Source: Bacteroidetes bacterium HGW-Bacteroidetes-8
GTDB lineage: Bacteria > Bacteroidota > Bacteroidia > Bacteroidales > UBA932
Length of the DNA stretch: 64,000 nt
Direction of reading: 5' to 3'
Assembly (NCBI GenBank): GCA_002840895.1
Contig: PHCZ01000002.1
Span: 1-64,000, forward strand
The position numbers were made by a program, and so were the translations under genes. The notes below the pieces were generated by a model, which was not told the origin of the DNA, did no database searches, and worked only from the letters and a program-made list of their open reading frames with translations. The number at the start of each line of letters is the position of its first letter. The stretch's first letter is position 1. Shown one piece after another: positions 1 through 8,569 of this stretch.

Positions 1-140
1 GCCCCCGGGAGCAATAAATATAAAATATTATAATTTAAATTTGGAAAAGTCTTAGAATACGGGAGCCAATGTTTTCCTTAGCTGACAGCGATTTACGTTT
101 TTAACAATCAAATCTCCCAACTTATGCTCGTGATTCTATT

Positions 141-178
141 AAAAAAGGATGACATCAAATTGAGGTCATCCTTTTTTT
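141..178 (-). terminator. Intrinsic terminator of tRNA-Phe
   Basis: A GC-containing stem (GGATGAC/GTCATCC) is flanked by an A run and a T run that extend the stem, so it can act in both directions. On the minus strand it lies 13 bases past the tRNA-Phe gene, which is the transcript it most likely ends. Bases 1-140 upstream of it contain no gene I can support. Confidence 0.8.
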
Positions 179-191
179 AAAACCATTTGGG

Positions 192-264
192 TGGTGCCAC
201 CAGGAATCGAACCGGGGACACAAGGATTTTCAGTCCTTTGCTCTACCAACTGAGCTATGGCACC
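192..264 (-). tRNA. tRNA-Phe (GAA)
   Basis: Read on the minus strand this is a 73-nt cloverleaf. The acceptor arms are GGTGCCA and TGGCACC with discriminator A, the D arm contains AGCTCAGTTGGTAGAGC, and the T loop is GGTTCGATTCC. The anticodon loop CTGAAAATC places GAA in the middle, which reads Phe codons. The bases after the discriminator read CCC, so the CCA end is not encoded and must be added by the CCA-adding enzyme. The gene stands alone, with its own promoter and terminator. Confidence 0.96.
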
Positions 265-280
265 TTTTGGTCAGGGAGTG

Positions 281-311
281 CAAAAGTAGAACAAATTTTG
301 ATTTTTACAAA
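281..311 (-). promoter_or_regulatory. Promoter of tRNA-Phe, Bacteroidetes type
   Basis: On the minus strand a TTTG box (308-311) is followed after exactly 19 bp by TACTTTTG (281-288), matching the Bacteroidetes -33/-7 consensus TTTG-N19-21-TAnnTTTG. The expected start of transcription is about 10 bases before the mature tRNA 5' end. Confidence 0.8.
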
Positions 312-331
312 AAAAGATTCTCCTTTTATTC

Positions 332-339
332 TATCTTTG
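332..339 (+). promoter_or_regulatory. Promoter -7 element of efp
   Basis: TATCTTTG matches the Bacteroidetes -7 consensus and lies 21 bases before the efp ATG. No clear -33 TTTG is seen at the usual spacing; that position is an A-rich run. It lies just outside the oppositely directed tRNA-Phe promoter, so the two share about 60 bases. Confidence 0.6.
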
Positions 340-360
340 CATCAAATTAAAAATAGTTTT

Positions 361-930
361 ATGGCAAACACATCTGATTTTAAAAACGGACTCTTTATCG
401 ATTTCAATGGCAAACCTTGTTCTATTATATGGTTTCAGCACGTTAAACCGGGTAAAGGGGGAGCTTTTGTAAAGGTGAAATTGAGAAACCTGGAGAATGG
501 TAAAATTCTTGAAAACACATATAACGCCGGGGAGAAGATTGAGATTATAAATGTAGAGAGAAGACCATATCAATATCTTTACAAAGATGATATGGGGTTC
601 AATTTTATGCATAACGAGACCTATGAGCAGGTTCGCATCGATCCGGATATGGTTGACAATGCAGACCTTATGAAAGAGGGACAATATGTTGAGATGATGT
701 TTCTGGCAGACCAAGAGAGAGTTTTGACCTGTGAGTTACCTCCTTTCGTTGAGATGGAGATCACCTACACAGAACCTGCTGTCAAAGGAGATACTGCATC
801 AACAAACGCGATGAAATCTGCAACAACCGAAACCGGAGCAGAGATTATGGTTCCTCTTTTTATAAATCAGGGCGAAAGAATAAAAGTAGATACAAGAACA
901 AGAAGCTACTCAGAGAGATGTAAATCTTAG
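361..930 (+). CDS. efp: Translation elongation factor P
   Basis: EF-P binds between the P and E sites of the ribosome and relieves stalling at consecutive prolines. The 189-residue product has the usual length and three-domain layout. Domain I carries the conserved loop PGKGGAF with Lys32 at the tip, the residue that is modified in many bacteria; the C-terminal domain has the family pattern GAEIMVPLFINQGERIKVDT. The frame is open upstream through the tRNA gene, but the ATG at 361 is chosen because the conserved N-terminus begins there and a -7 promoter element lies at 332. Which modification system acts on Lys32 cannot be told from this window. Confidence 0.96.
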   Translation: MANTSDFKNGLFIDFNGKPCSIIWFQHVKPGKGGAFVKVKLRNLENGKILENTYNAGEKIEIINVERRPYQYLYKDDMGFNFMHNETYEQVRIDPDMVDNADLMKEGQYVEMMFLADQERVLTCELPPFVEMEITYTEPAVKGDTASTNAMKSATTETGAEIMVPLFINQGERIKVDTRTRSYSERCKS

Positions 931-967
931 CTTGTGGAAGGCTAAATCCCGGTAAAATAAACAACAT

Positions 968-2413
968 ATGAGAAATTTCTCAATAATATTACTCTCCACA
1001 CTGCTTTTTGCCTGTGGAGAGTCTTTGTCTTATAAGATGCCGGACAAAGGCACAATAGAGACAGCAATTGAAAAAGGTGAGTTCACAGAGGCCTCAAAAA
1101 TGATAGGGCTCTATCTTGCCTGCGATACTCTGACCCCTATAGAGAGGTACGAGATGAACTTCCTTCTGGAGTGGATGGATAGGGTTAAGGATGATTTCGA
1201 CCAAAAGGACTCTTCCGTTATTGCATATATTAAAAAACACTACCCCGATGCAACTGAAGTTCAGATTTCTGAGTGGGAGAAGAGCAATGCTCTGGAAAAT
1301 ATGGTTATTGATGGGCAAAAACGCTATTTTAGCTTGGCAGGAAGGAATCTTTTCCGGATAGACTCCTTGGCAGAGAAACACTTCCAGTACAGGGAGGGAG
1401 AGAAGCCTGACTCTCTGACAAGATTGCTCTCAAAACTTATCCCACAGCTTGTAAAAGAGGCAAAGGTTAAAAAAACTGTATATGTCAATCCTGTGAAGAT
1501 GAAGATTAAGTATACTCTATCGGTTAAGCCAAACGAGGTTCCCGAAGGGGAGAGTGTAAGAGTGTGGATGCCTTACCCGAGAACAGATACTAAAGCTCAC
1601 ACAGATATTCAGCTGCTCTCTACCACCCAGCCTTTATATATTATCTCGCCGGACAGTTATGCTCATAAGAGCATCTATATGGAGGGTAAGGCAGTGAAAG
1701 ATGAGCCTGTAAAATTTGGATTTGAGCTTATTTATACCTCATATTCACAAGTTCATATCTTTGCAGCACAAGATATTAAAGATTACGACACCACCGGTAA
1801 TGTTTACAAGGAGTACACCAGGGAGAGCGGCCAACATATTGTTTTTAGTGATAACATTAAAGCAGCAGTAAAAGAGGCAATAGGCGAAGAGAGCAATCCA
1901 TATCTTAAGGCAAGAAAGATATACGAATGGATAGACAGCAACTTTCCGTGGGCAAGTGCCAGGGAGTACTCAACAATAGAGAATATTCCGGAGTATGTGC
2001 TTAAAAACAGACACGGAGATTGTGGGCAGGTGTCGCTTCTGTTTATAAATATGGCTCGTTGTGCAGGAGTTCCTGCCAAATGGCAATCCGGTTGGATGAT
2101 GCATCCCGGAAATATCAACCTCCACGACTGGGCAGAGGTGTGGTTCGAAGGAGTGGGTTGGGTTCCGGTAGATCAATCATTTGGAAGGGTAAAGAGCTCA
2201 AAAGGTGATGATGATGCATTCTACTTCTTTACCAAAGGGCTCGACCCATACCGCCTTATAGTAAATGACAACATTGGTGGAGAGTTCTTCCCTGCAAAAA
2301 TCTACCCTCGCAGCGAGACTGTAGATTTCCAAAGAGGAGAGGTTGAGTGGCGAGGAGAGAATCTCTATTTCGGCCGCTGGCGATACAAGATGGAGGTAGA
2401 GTATATAAAATAG
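968..2413 (+). CDS. Transglutaminase-like cysteine protease superfamily lipoprotein
   Basis: This 481-residue protein starts with a lipoprotein signal (LLFAC, lipid-attachment Cys at about residue 16), so it is probably anchored in the periplasm or outer membrane. The C-terminal third is a transglutaminase-like core with the full triad visible: Cys352 in GDCGQ, His386 in LHDWAE and Asp402 in VDQSFG. A region of about residues 165-265 looks like the beta-rich domain often found before this core. Bacterial members are usually proteases or peptide-processing enzymes; the substrate is unknown. It follows efp by 37 bases and may be co-transcribed, although no functional link is evident. Confidence 0.82.
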   Translation: MRNFSIILLSTLLFACGESLSYKMPDKGTIETAIEKGEFTEASKMIGLYLACDTLTPIERYEMNFLLEWMDRVKDDFDQKDSSVIAYIKKHYPDATEVQISEWEKSNALENMVIDGQKRYFSLAGRNLFRIDSLAEKHFQYREGEKPDSLTRLLSKLIPQLVKEAKVKKTVYVNPVKMKIKYTLSVKPNEVPEGESVRVWMPYPRTDTKAHTDIQLLSTTQPLYIISPDSYAHKSIYMEGKAVKDEPVKFGFELIYTSYSQVHIFAAQDIKDYDTTGNVYKEYTRESGQHIVFSDNIKAAVKEAIGEESNPYLKARKIYEWIDSNFPWASAREYSTIENIPEYVLKNRHGDCGQVSLLFINMARCAGVPAKWQSGWMMHPGNINLHDWAEVWFEGVGWVPVDQSFGRVKSSKGDDDAFYFFTKGLDPYRLIVNDNIGGEFFPAKIYPRSETVDFQRGEVEWRGENLYFGRWRYKMEVEYIK

Positions 2414-2417
2414 ACAC

Positions 2418-3068
2418 TTACAAAATTCTAATAACTGTGAGTCCGTCGCGCAGGGGCAAAATATAGCTCTCTACGCGACGATCCTCTTTTATCATCTTAT
2501 TGAATTTCACAATCTCCTGCGTTTGTGCATCTTTTGGAAGAGGCTCCATCACCACCTTTTCGTTCCATAGAACATTATCTGCAAGTATATATCCTCCCGG
2601 TCTAACCATATCAAATACAGTTTCGTAGTATCTACAATACTCACGTTTGTTTCCGTCTATGTAGACTATGTCGTAAATATTATCCTTGAATTTTGGAATT
2701 GTTTCAAGGGCATTACCAAAATGGAGTGATATTTTATCTGATACCCCTGCCTTGGCGAAGCCCTCTCTAATTAGCGGCTCAAGATGGTCGTTTTTCTCAA
2801 AGGCATCCAGATGGCCACTCTCATCCATCCCCCTCGCAAGGCAGATTGCCGAGTATCCGGTAAAGGTGCCTATCTCCATAATCCGATGGGGTCTCAACAT
2901 TTGAACAAATGTGGTAAGCAGGCGTCCCAGGGTTGGCCCCGATAACATTCTTCCGTGAGTCGTACGGGTATTTGTCTCATATTCGAGCCACTCCAGCACA
3001 GGGTCTGTGGGGTTGATGTTATCCAGAACATATTGGTCAATTAAAGAGTTCATAACCGAATTGTTCAA
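2418..3068 (-). CDS. SAM-dependent O-methyltransferase (catechol-OMT-like, family 3)
   Basis: The 216-residue protein has a class I methyltransferase fold. Motif I is EIGTFTGYSA, the acidic ribose-binding region follows (DAFEKND), then VYIDGNKREYC with the metal-binding Asp, and GGYILADNVLW with the DN pair that completes the Mg-binding site of caffeoyl-CoA/catechol O-methyltransferases. The natural substrate cannot be read from sequence. It is the last gene of a leftward three-gene run, 15 bases after the M16 peptidase gene. An alternative start five codons downstream (MNSLIDQYV) is possible. Confidence 0.87.
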   Translation of the reverse strand: MNNSVMNSLIDQYVLDNINPTDPVLEWLEYETNTRTTHGRMLSGPTLGRLLTTFVQMLRPHRIMEIGTFTGYSAICLARGMDESGHLDAFEKNDHLEPLIREGFAKAGVSDKISLHFGNALETIPKFKDNIYDIVYIDGNKREYCRYYETVFDMVRPGGYILADNVLWNEKVVMEPLPKDAQTQEIVKFNKMIKEDRRVESYILPLRDGLTVIRIL

Positions 3069-3083
3069 GGTTAATACTGAAAA

Positions 3084-4328
3084 TTAACTATATATAAGGG
3101 TAAAGAATCTCTCTTTATCCATTATCTCATTTGCTATTCTGTGCAGATTGGCCGAATCAATTGCAGATATCCTCTCTCTTATCACCTCTATAGGCTCCAC
3201 CTTGCCGTAAAAAAGGAGTGATTTTCCCATTGAGAGACATTGAGACTCTGCATTGTCGGTAGAGATTGCAAGTTGCCCAAGCAGTTGCTTTTTTGATGCC
3301 TTTAGTGATGTGGCGCTAAACTCTCTCTCTTTGATAATCTCGAGCTCTTTGTAAATAATGTTAAGGCATCTATCTACACTGCCCTTATCTGTTCCAAAGT
3401 AAATTGTAAATAGTCCTGTATCTGTATAGGGGGTATAAGAGGCATCAACTGTGTATGCCAAAGCGTGTCTCTCCCGCAAAGAGAGATTCAGCCTTGAATT
3501 TAATGCAGGGCCGCCCAAAATGTTTGTCAACAGAGCCAGGGGAAGTCTGTTCTCGTTGTAGAGCGAGTAGGCACTGCTACCCATAACACAATGAGCCTGA
3601 TGTGTCTTCTTTGGCAACCTAATTATCTTCTCGCCTTTTGATTCAATCTTGCAGCTAAGGTCGGTCAACTTTGAGGCTACGTTTGGTGCATAGCCGCTCT
3701 TCTCCATTTTTCCGAAATACCTCTCAACCATAGCAGCTCCCCTGGCAGGAGATATATCTGCAATAATTGAGAAGCTCATATTTGAGGGGAGGTAATACTT
3801 CCCGGTGAACTCCTTTATATCTTGTACCTCTATCTGTTTAACACTTTTTGGTTTGCCCAGAATAGGCATAGAGAGAGGGTGTCCGTCAAAGAGATGTTCG
3901 TCAAAGTCATCAAAAATCTGCTCCGAAGGGGTATCCTTATATGAAGATATCTCATCCAGCACAATATCTCTCTCCTTGAGCAACTCTTTAAGAGGGTAGG
4001 TAGAGTTGAAGGCAAGATCTGCAAGAAGCTCTACTGCCTTTGAGATATCCTCACGTAAAACAGTGGCGTGAATTACAGTCTCCTCTTTGGTTGTGTATGC
4101 ATTGAGCTCACCACCCAGGCTCTCCAGATAGTTGTTGATTCGTCTGGCTCCGCGAGTGGAGGTGCCCTTAAAGAGCATATGCTCTGTAAGATGAGCAACC
4201 CCGTTAATTGATGGCTCTTCATCTCTTGTGCCAACTTTTATTGTAAGAGCACAGTAAGCTACGGGGGATGAGATCCGGCGAAACACAAAACCAATTCCGG
4301 AGCTGAGTTGGGTTATATTTATGCTCAT
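3084..4328 (-). CDS. M16 family zinc peptidase (pitrilysin-like, PqqL/processing peptidase type)
   Basis: The inverted zinc motif HxxEH is present as His46-Leu-Thr-Glu49-His50, with the downstream acidic region (KEETVIHA and ERDIVLDEI) that supplies the third ligand. At 414 residues it is the short two-domain form typical of bacterial processing-peptidase-like M16 proteins. The C-terminal half has the usual non-catalytic M16_C fold, including LGGPALNSRLNLSLRERHALAYTV. No signal peptide is seen, so it is probably cytoplasmic. It starts three bases after the secreted unknown gene and precedes the O-methyltransferase, so all three are likely one transcript. Confidence 0.9.
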   Translation of the reverse strand: MSINITQLSSGIGFVFRRISSPVAYCALTIKVGTRDEEPSINGVAHLTEHMLFKGTSTRGARRINNYLESLGGELNAYTTKEETVIHATVLREDISKAVELLADLAFNSTYPLKELLKERDIVLDEISSYKDTPSEQIFDDFDEHLFDGHPLSMPILGKPKSVKQIEVQDIKEFTGKYYLPSNMSFSIIADISPARGAAMVERYFGKMEKSGYAPNVASKLTDLSCKIESKGEKIIRLPKKTHQAHCVMGSSAYSLYNENRLPLALLTNILGGPALNSRLNLSLRERHALAYTVDASYTPYTDTGLFTIYFGTDKGSVDRCLNIIYKELEIIKEREFSATSLKASKKQLLGQLAISTDNAESQCLSMGKSLLFYGKVEPIEVIRERISAIDSANLHRIANEIMDKERFFTLIYS

Positions 4329-4331
4329 CTG

Positions 4332-5183
4332 TTAAAACTGATATGGGGCTGTTATCTTTCGTATATCCTCGGCAGAGAAGCCTGCAGGAGATCTTTTTGA
4401 TATTTTTTGCCTTCTTAAAAAAAGGAGCTCGTGGGAATCTGTCGTTAATATCATTTTGTAACAGTAAGACCCCGTAGTTCCTCCTCTTGGGGTTACTACA
4501 ACAGCTACAGCAGTTTTGTCGCTGTTATTGGAGAGTGCCTCCTCAATATCGGAAGCAGATACCAGCTTTGCATCTCCTTTGAAAAGTGAGGTGAAATCAC
4601 CATCTGAAATTTCGTATCCAAGTTGATCCTTAGAAAAGAGAATAGTTTTACCCTTTAACCAAGAGACTCTGTCTGAGTAAATTAAACTCCCTTTAAAGGC
4701 CAATAAAACGTTCTCCTGAATTCTATAAATGTGATCCTGAATGATATCTACATATGCAGGTATCAGGAAAAGGTTACCGCCATCAAGATCTTCACTCTGC
4801 TGAATAGGCAGATTGATTATGTTATGACTACTATAGAGTCCTCTCTTGATCTCTGTTCCACCCTTGATAAGGGTCAGATACTCAATTTTGGGCTCCAGAT
4901 CTTTTTTATACATCCCATCTACCCTCATCAGAAAGAAGTAGTTCGTATCCTGTTTTATCTTTTCATACTCGGCAACATCACAAAACTCAAACGGGGAGAT
5001 TCTCCAGCTTCTGTTTACCGCATCCCTGAGCATAAGGTCTGCAAGGGAGGTAGATGGGATAACAACTTTTGTGGTCTTTTTCCCGTAGTTATTAAATGTG
5101 TTGCGGGTCTGGTTAATAGGATTCTGGCAAAAGCTCCCGGTAAAAACAAAAAGAGAGGCTGCCAATATTATAAAATGTCTCAT
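4332..5183 (-). CDS. Secreted protein of unknown function
   Basis: I do not recognise a domain. The 283-residue product starts with a clear signal peptide (MRHFIILAASLFVFTGSFC, cleavage near CQN), followed by a low-complexity Asn/Thr-rich segment and a mixed alpha/beta region with many Tyr and Asp. The frame stays open further upstream, but that part overlaps the dnaX promoter and start, so the ATG at 5183 (or one three codons earlier at 5192) is preferred. It is the first gene of a leftward operon with the M16 peptidase and an O-methyltransferase, divergent from dnaX. A periplasmic role is inferred only from the signal peptide. Confidence 0.7.
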   Translation of the reverse strand: MRHFIILAASLFVFTGSFCQNPINQTRNTFNNYGKKTTKVVIPSTSLADLMLRDAVNRSWRISPFEFCDVAEYEKIKQDTNYFFLMRVDGMYKKDLEPKIEYLTLIKGGTEIKRGLYSSHNIINLPIQQSEDLDGGNLFLIPAYVDIIQDHIYRIQENVLLAFKGSLIYSDRVSWLKGKTILFSKDQLGYEISDGDFTSLFKGDAKLVSASDIEEALSNNSDKTAVAVVVTPRGGTTGSYCYKMILTTDSHELLFLRRQKISKRSPAGFSAEDIRKITAPYQF

Positions 5184-5204
5184 ATCTCGCATCTTTATCA
5201 GATG

Positions 5205-5212
5205 CAAAATTA
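5205..5212 (-). promoter_or_regulatory. Promoter -7 element of the leftward secreted protein/M16 operon
   Basis: TAATTTTG on the minus strand fits TAnnTTTG and lies 13-22 bases before the candidate start codons at 5192 and 5183. It is back to back with the dnaX element at 5225-5232. Confidence 0.5.
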
Positions 5213-5224
5213 GATAAAAATTTG

Positions 5225-5232
5225 TACTTTTG
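5225..5232 (+). promoter_or_regulatory. Promoter -7 element of dnaX, implying a leaderless transcript
   Basis: TACTTTTG fits TAnnTTTG, and its last base is only seven positions before the dnaX ATG at 5239. In Bacteroidetes transcription starts about 5-7 bases after this element, so the mRNA would begin at or right next to the start codon. Confidence 0.6.
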
Positions 5233-5238
5233 CCCGGT

Positions 5239-7002
5239 ATGGAAAGATTTATTGTTTCTGCCAGAAAATACCGTCCCGATAGCTTTGAAAGCCTTATCGG
5301 ACAAGAAAATATTGCGACAACCCTAAAGAATTCGATAACCCGCAAACAACTTGCTCACGCCTATCTTTTTTGCGGCCCGAGAGGGGTTGGAAAGACCTCT
5401 ACTGCCAGAATCTTTGCAAAGACCATTAACTGCCTCAATCCGGGGGAGAGTATGGATCCTTGTGGAGAGTGTGAGTCCTGTCTCTCTTTTGCCGAGGGCC
5501 GCTCCTACTCTATTCACGAACTTGATGCTGCTTCAAACAACTCTGTAGACGACATAAGGCAGCTTAACGAGCTTGTGAGAATACCCCCGCAGATAGGAAA
5601 ATACAGCGTATATATTATAGATGAGGTGCATATGCTCTCATCCTCTGCCTTTAACGCTTTCCTTAAGACTCTTGAGGAGCCGCCTGCTCACGCAATTTTC
5701 ATACTTGCCACAACCGAGAAGCACAAGATATTGCCTACGATACTCTCGAGGTGTCAAACCTACGATTTTAACAGAATATCTGTAGAAGACATTGTAAAAA
5801 ATCTTAAAGATATTGCCGTTAAAGAGGGTGTAGAGATTGAGCTTGAGGCTCTTCACATCATAGCTCAAAAGGCAGACGGGGCGATGAGGGATGCACTTAC
5901 AATATTTGACCAGGCTATTGCATTTTGCGGCAGGACAATCTCATACGATAAAGTAATCTCATCTCTTAATGTACTCGACTACGACTACTACATAAGACTA
6001 ACAAATTTTTTCCTTGAAGGGAATCACAGTGAAGCTCTTTTAATATTTGACGAGATACTATCTAAGGGGTTCAACTCTCTCCACTTTATAGGCGGCCTGA
6101 GTGTTCACTTCCGTGATCTTTTAATTTGCAAGGATAAGAGCACTATACAACTACTGGAGCTTGCCCCATCATTTATTCAAAAATACAGAGAGCAATCTGA
6201 ATCCTGCTCTCTTGCCTTCCTTTACGATGCTCTTGGAATTACATCTGCCTGCGAGGCAGGCTATAAAAGTAGCGGGCACCAAAGGCTTCATATAGAGATT
6301 GCCCTTATTCGACTCTGTCGCATCAACTCCCCTGCCTGGGTAGGCGAAAGTTCTCTATCTAAAACTGCAGAGCCGGTAAAGAGAGCAGCTGAAGAGTCTG
6401 CAAAAAAAGTTGATAGTGAACCTGCAATAATTGTTTCAGTTCAACCCGAGGCACAGGATATACAAGAGAGTTCTCCAGAACCTGCAGCTCACGCAAAGGA
6501 GAAATCCCTTGCAGAGCAGGCCCCCTCTCCAAAAGAGGGAAGCGCTGTCTCAATCTCAATTAAGGACCTTATTAAAAGTGCAGGGAGCAGCGCCAAAGCT
6601 GCAACAGCAGTTAGAAAAGGGGAGGTTGGTACAGATCTTTTAGATATCGAAAAACTCACTGATGTTTGGAAAAAGATGGCAGAGTCCGAGAGTCATATGC
6701 CAAGATTGTCTACTGCAATCAACCAGACAAAACCTATATTCCGGGAGGATAATACAATTATCTTTCCTGTTAAAAATGAACTTCAAAAAAACTGGATAGA
6801 GCAGCATTGTAAAGCAAGGCTTTTAGAGTTTTTAAAGGTAAATCTCAACAACAGGGAGTTAAAATTGGATCTTGAGGTAACTGCAGACGATGACCCCCAA
6901 GAGAAGAAGATGTATATGCCCGAAGAGAAGGCAAAGTTTTTGATGGATAGTTACCCGGAGGTTAAAGAGATGCAAAATGATCTCAAGTTGGAATTAAAGT
7001 AG
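5239..7002 (+). CDS. dnaX: DNA polymerase III subunit tau (and probably gamma)
   Basis: Clamp-loader ATPase of the replicative polymerase. The 587-residue product shows Walker [10 protein letters not shown] (46-54), a zinc module with Cys65, Cys75, Cys78 and Cys81, Walker B IIDEVHM (about 127-133) and the sensor region [18 protein letters not shown]. Domains I-III end near residue 366; the rest is a charged, Ala/Glu/Pro-rich linker and a C-terminal domain that in tau binds the polymerase. The ATG at 5239 is preferred over a TTG three codons upstream that overlaps the promoter. A7 at 6402-6408, immediately followed by a -1 frame TGA, could yield a 391-residue gamma-like form (separate entry). 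lptB follows after four bases. Confidence 0.95.
   Translation: MERFIVSARKYRPDSFESLIGQENIATTLKNSITRKQLAHAYLFCGPRGVGKTSTARIFAKTINCLNPGESMDPCGECESCLSFAEGRSYSIHELDAASNNSVDDIRQLNELVRIPPQIGKYSVYIIDEVHMLSSSAFNAFLKTLEEPPAHAIFILATTEKHKILPTILSRCQTYDFNRISVEDIVKNLKDIAVKEGVEIELEALHIIAQKADGAMRDALTIFDQAIAFCGRTISYDKVISSLNVLDYDYYIRLTNFFLEGNHSEALLIFDEILSKGFNSLHFIGGLSVHFRDLLICKDKSTIQLLELAPSFIQKYREQSESCSLAFLYDALGITSACEAGYKSSGHQRLHIEIALIRLCRINSPAWVGESSLSKTAEPVKRAAEESAKKVDSEPAIIVSVQPEAQDIQESSPEPAAHAKEKSLAEQAPSPKEGSAVSISIKDLIKSAGSSAKAATAVRKGEVGTDLLDIEKLTDVWKKMAESESHMPRLSTAINQTKPIFREDNTIIFPVKNELQKNWIEQHCKARLLEFLKVNLNNRELKLDLEVTADDDPQEKKMYMPEEKAKFLMDSYPEVKEMQNDLKLELK
6402..6413 (+). other. Candidate -1 frameshift site in dnaX giving a gamma-like subunit
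   Basis: The codons GCA AAA AAA GTT (6400-6411) contain the heptamer A AAA AAA in slippery phase. A -1 slip would read AAA AAA AGT and then TGA at 6411-6413, ending the protein at residue 391, just past clamp-loader domain III. E. coli dnaX makes gamma at an equivalent place with A AAA AAG followed one codon later by TGA. Supporting elements are weak here: a purine-rich GAAGAG lies about five bases upstream, and only a short GAAC/GTTC stem could form downstream. Not demonstrated. Confidence 0.5.
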
Positions 7003-7006
7003 TATT

Positions 7007-7873
7007 ATGCGTTTACATTGCAGTAATCTGGTAAAGAAGTACGGAGCACGTACTGTTGTTAAAAATGTCTCCATCGAGGTGGAGCAGGGGGAGATTGTGG
7101 GGCTGCTGGGGCCAAATGGTGCCGGTAAGACAACCAGCTTTTATATGATAACAGGGCTTATTAAACCTAATGCAGGGAGAATTTTCCTTGATAACGAAGA
7201 GATTACCAATCTTCCTATGTATAAACGAGCGCAGATGGGTCTTGGCTATCTTGCCCAGGAGGCATCAGTTTTCCGCAAGATGAGCGTTGAGGATAATATT
7301 ATGGCCGTAATGGAGTTCTCACCTCTTACCAAGAGAGAGAGAGAGCAGAGGCTGGAGATGCTTATGGATGAGTTCGGGCTGCATAAGGTGAGAAAAAACC
7401 TTGGTGTTCAGCTATCGGGAGGAGAGAGAAGACGATGCGAAATAGCCCGTGCCCTTGCAATAGACCCAAAATTTATACTTCTTGATGAGCCGTTTGCAGG
7501 TGTAGATCCAATTGCTGTAGAGGATATTCAGCACATCATAGCCAAACTCAAAACAAAAAATATCGGAATAATTATAACCGACCACAATGTTCACGAAACT
7601 CTTGCTATTACAGATAGGGCATATCTCCTGTATGAAGGGAGCATTCTTGAGAGCGGCTCTGCAGAGACTCTGGCAAACAACCCTGAGGTTAGGAGGAAAT
7701 ATCTGGGTCAGAACTTTGAACTTAGAAAAGCGGTACTAAAGGATAGAAAAAGCAATGCCGACACCGGAACTTCACCTGTGATCCCTTTAACAGAGAGCTC
7801 TTTAAGCGGTGAATCCGATGCCGACATGATTAGCTATGGCAATAAAGCTAACGATCTGGAGAGAGGAGCTTAG
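7007..7873 (+). CDS. lptB: LPS export ABC transporter ATP-binding protein
   Basis: LptB is the cytoplasmic ATPase that powers LPS extraction from the inner membrane with LptF and LptG. The 288-residue product has Walker [10 protein letters not shown] (from 35), a Q-loop in [21 protein letters not shown] that is typical of LptB, signature [15 protein letters not shown], Walker [14 protein letters not shown] and the switch His in ITDHNVHET. The tail beyond about residue 245 ([10 protein letters not shown] to the end) extends beyond the usual length of about 240 and is polar with low complexity. It sits four bases after dnaX and meets the next gene tail to tail with a 4-base overlap. Confidence 0.95.
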   Translation: MRLHCSNLVKKYGARTVVKNVSIEVEQGEIVGLLGPNGAGKTTSFYMITGLIKPNAGRIFLDNEEITNLPMYKRAQMGLGYLAQEASVFRKMSVEDNIMAVMEFSPLTKREREQRLEMLMDEFGLHKVRKNLGVQLSGGERRRCEIARALAIDPKFILLDEPFAGVDPIAVEDIQHIIAKLKTKNIGIIITDHNVHETLAITDRAYLLYEGSILESGSAETLANNPEVRRKYLGQNFELRKAVLKDRKSNADTGTSPVIPLTESSLSGESDADMISYGNKANDLERGA

Positions 7874-8442
7874 TTGTTTACCGGAGCCTCAGCTTTTCTC
7901 TCTATTCTCATTATCTTAACATCTGCACCCGGTTTTCCCTCTTTCCACTGGAAATTCATTGCTCCCGGCCCGGCACCTCTTTGCATAGCACCTCTCTGCA
8001 TTGACATTCTTTGCTGAACGGCTCTTTTAGCAATCACACCTCGTTTTGCGTGTGCTCCTCTTTTGTCAAAGATAAGCCTCTGCTCATCTGTCAGAAGCAA
8101 ACGAATCTTAGCTGTATTGGCAGCTTTTGCTTTCATCATCTTGTTTTGTAAAGATGTGATTTCGTCAATTTTTGAGTTAATCGCCTTCATATCCGGCTTA
8201 TCTACCTGTTGAAGAGTTTTAAGCTGAGCTTTTTTCTCGCCAAGCATATTCTGTACCTGTACCATCTCTTTCTCAAGCTCAAATCTTAACGCTTTAATAG
8301 AAGCCATCTGCTCCTGAGTGAATTTTGGCTCAAGATTTGCGGGGTTGGCCCCCATAAATCCCCTGTTTTGTCCCTGATGGTTTTGTGCAGTAAGTGAAAG
8401 TACTGAAATAACCATAATTAGTGTGATGTAAACCTTTTTCAT
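7870..8442 (-). CDS. Spy/CpxP-like periplasmic protein
   Basis: The 190-residue protein has a signal peptide ([20 protein letters not shown]) and a helical core with two LTxEQ-like repeats ([20 protein letters not shown] and [15 protein letters not shown]), the pattern of the Spy/CpxP LTxxQ family of periplasmic chaperones and metal-stress proteins. The stretch between them is a predicted coiled coil (about residues 45-100). The C-terminal region is rich in Arg, Met, Gln and Ala with short repeats ([11 protein letters not shown]). The repeated Met residues would suit metal or hydrophobic binding, but that is inference. It converges on lptB and overlaps its stop. Confidence 0.7.
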   Translation of the reverse strand: MKKVYITLIMVISVLSLTAQNHQGQNRGFMGANPANLEPKFTQEQMASIKALRFELEKEMVQVQNMLGEKKAQLKTLQQVDKPDMKAINSKIDEITSLQNKMMKAKAANTAKIRLLLTDEQRLIFDKRGAHAKRGVIAKRAVQQRMSMQRGAMQRGAGPGAMNFQWKEGKPGADVKIMRIERKAEAPVNN

Positions 8443-8521
8443 CTCCTGTTTATTTAATTTGTTTGTCTGTCTGTAAGACTAACAATAGACGAAAAGGTTT
8501 AATAAATCGGGAAAGTATTTA

Positions 8522-8529
8522 TAACTTTG
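8522..8529 (+). promoter_or_regulatory. Promoter -7 element of mutA-mutB
   Basis: TAACTTTG fits TAnnTTTG and lies 40 bases upstream of the mutA ATG. A partial -33 box (GTTTA) lies near 8497-8501. No cobalamin riboswitch is visible in the short untranslated region. Confidence 0.6.
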
Positions 8530-8569
8530 CGCAATTATTTTGATTATATTCAACAAATAAACTATAAAT

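Noticed and set aside
4332-5345. Longer form of the unknown secreted protein starting near 5345
   Set aside because: The added 50 or so residues overlap the dnaX start on the other strand and precede a clear signal peptide, so the later ATG is the start.
6783-6795. A second slippery A7 run in dnaX (CAA AAA AAC)
   Set aside because: It is near the C-terminus, so a shift there would only remove the end of the last domain; it does not match the gamma position.
8443-8569. Cobalamin riboswitch before mutA
   Set aside because: Only 127 bases with no B12-box or complex fold; the untranslated leader predicted from the -7 element is about 35 bases.
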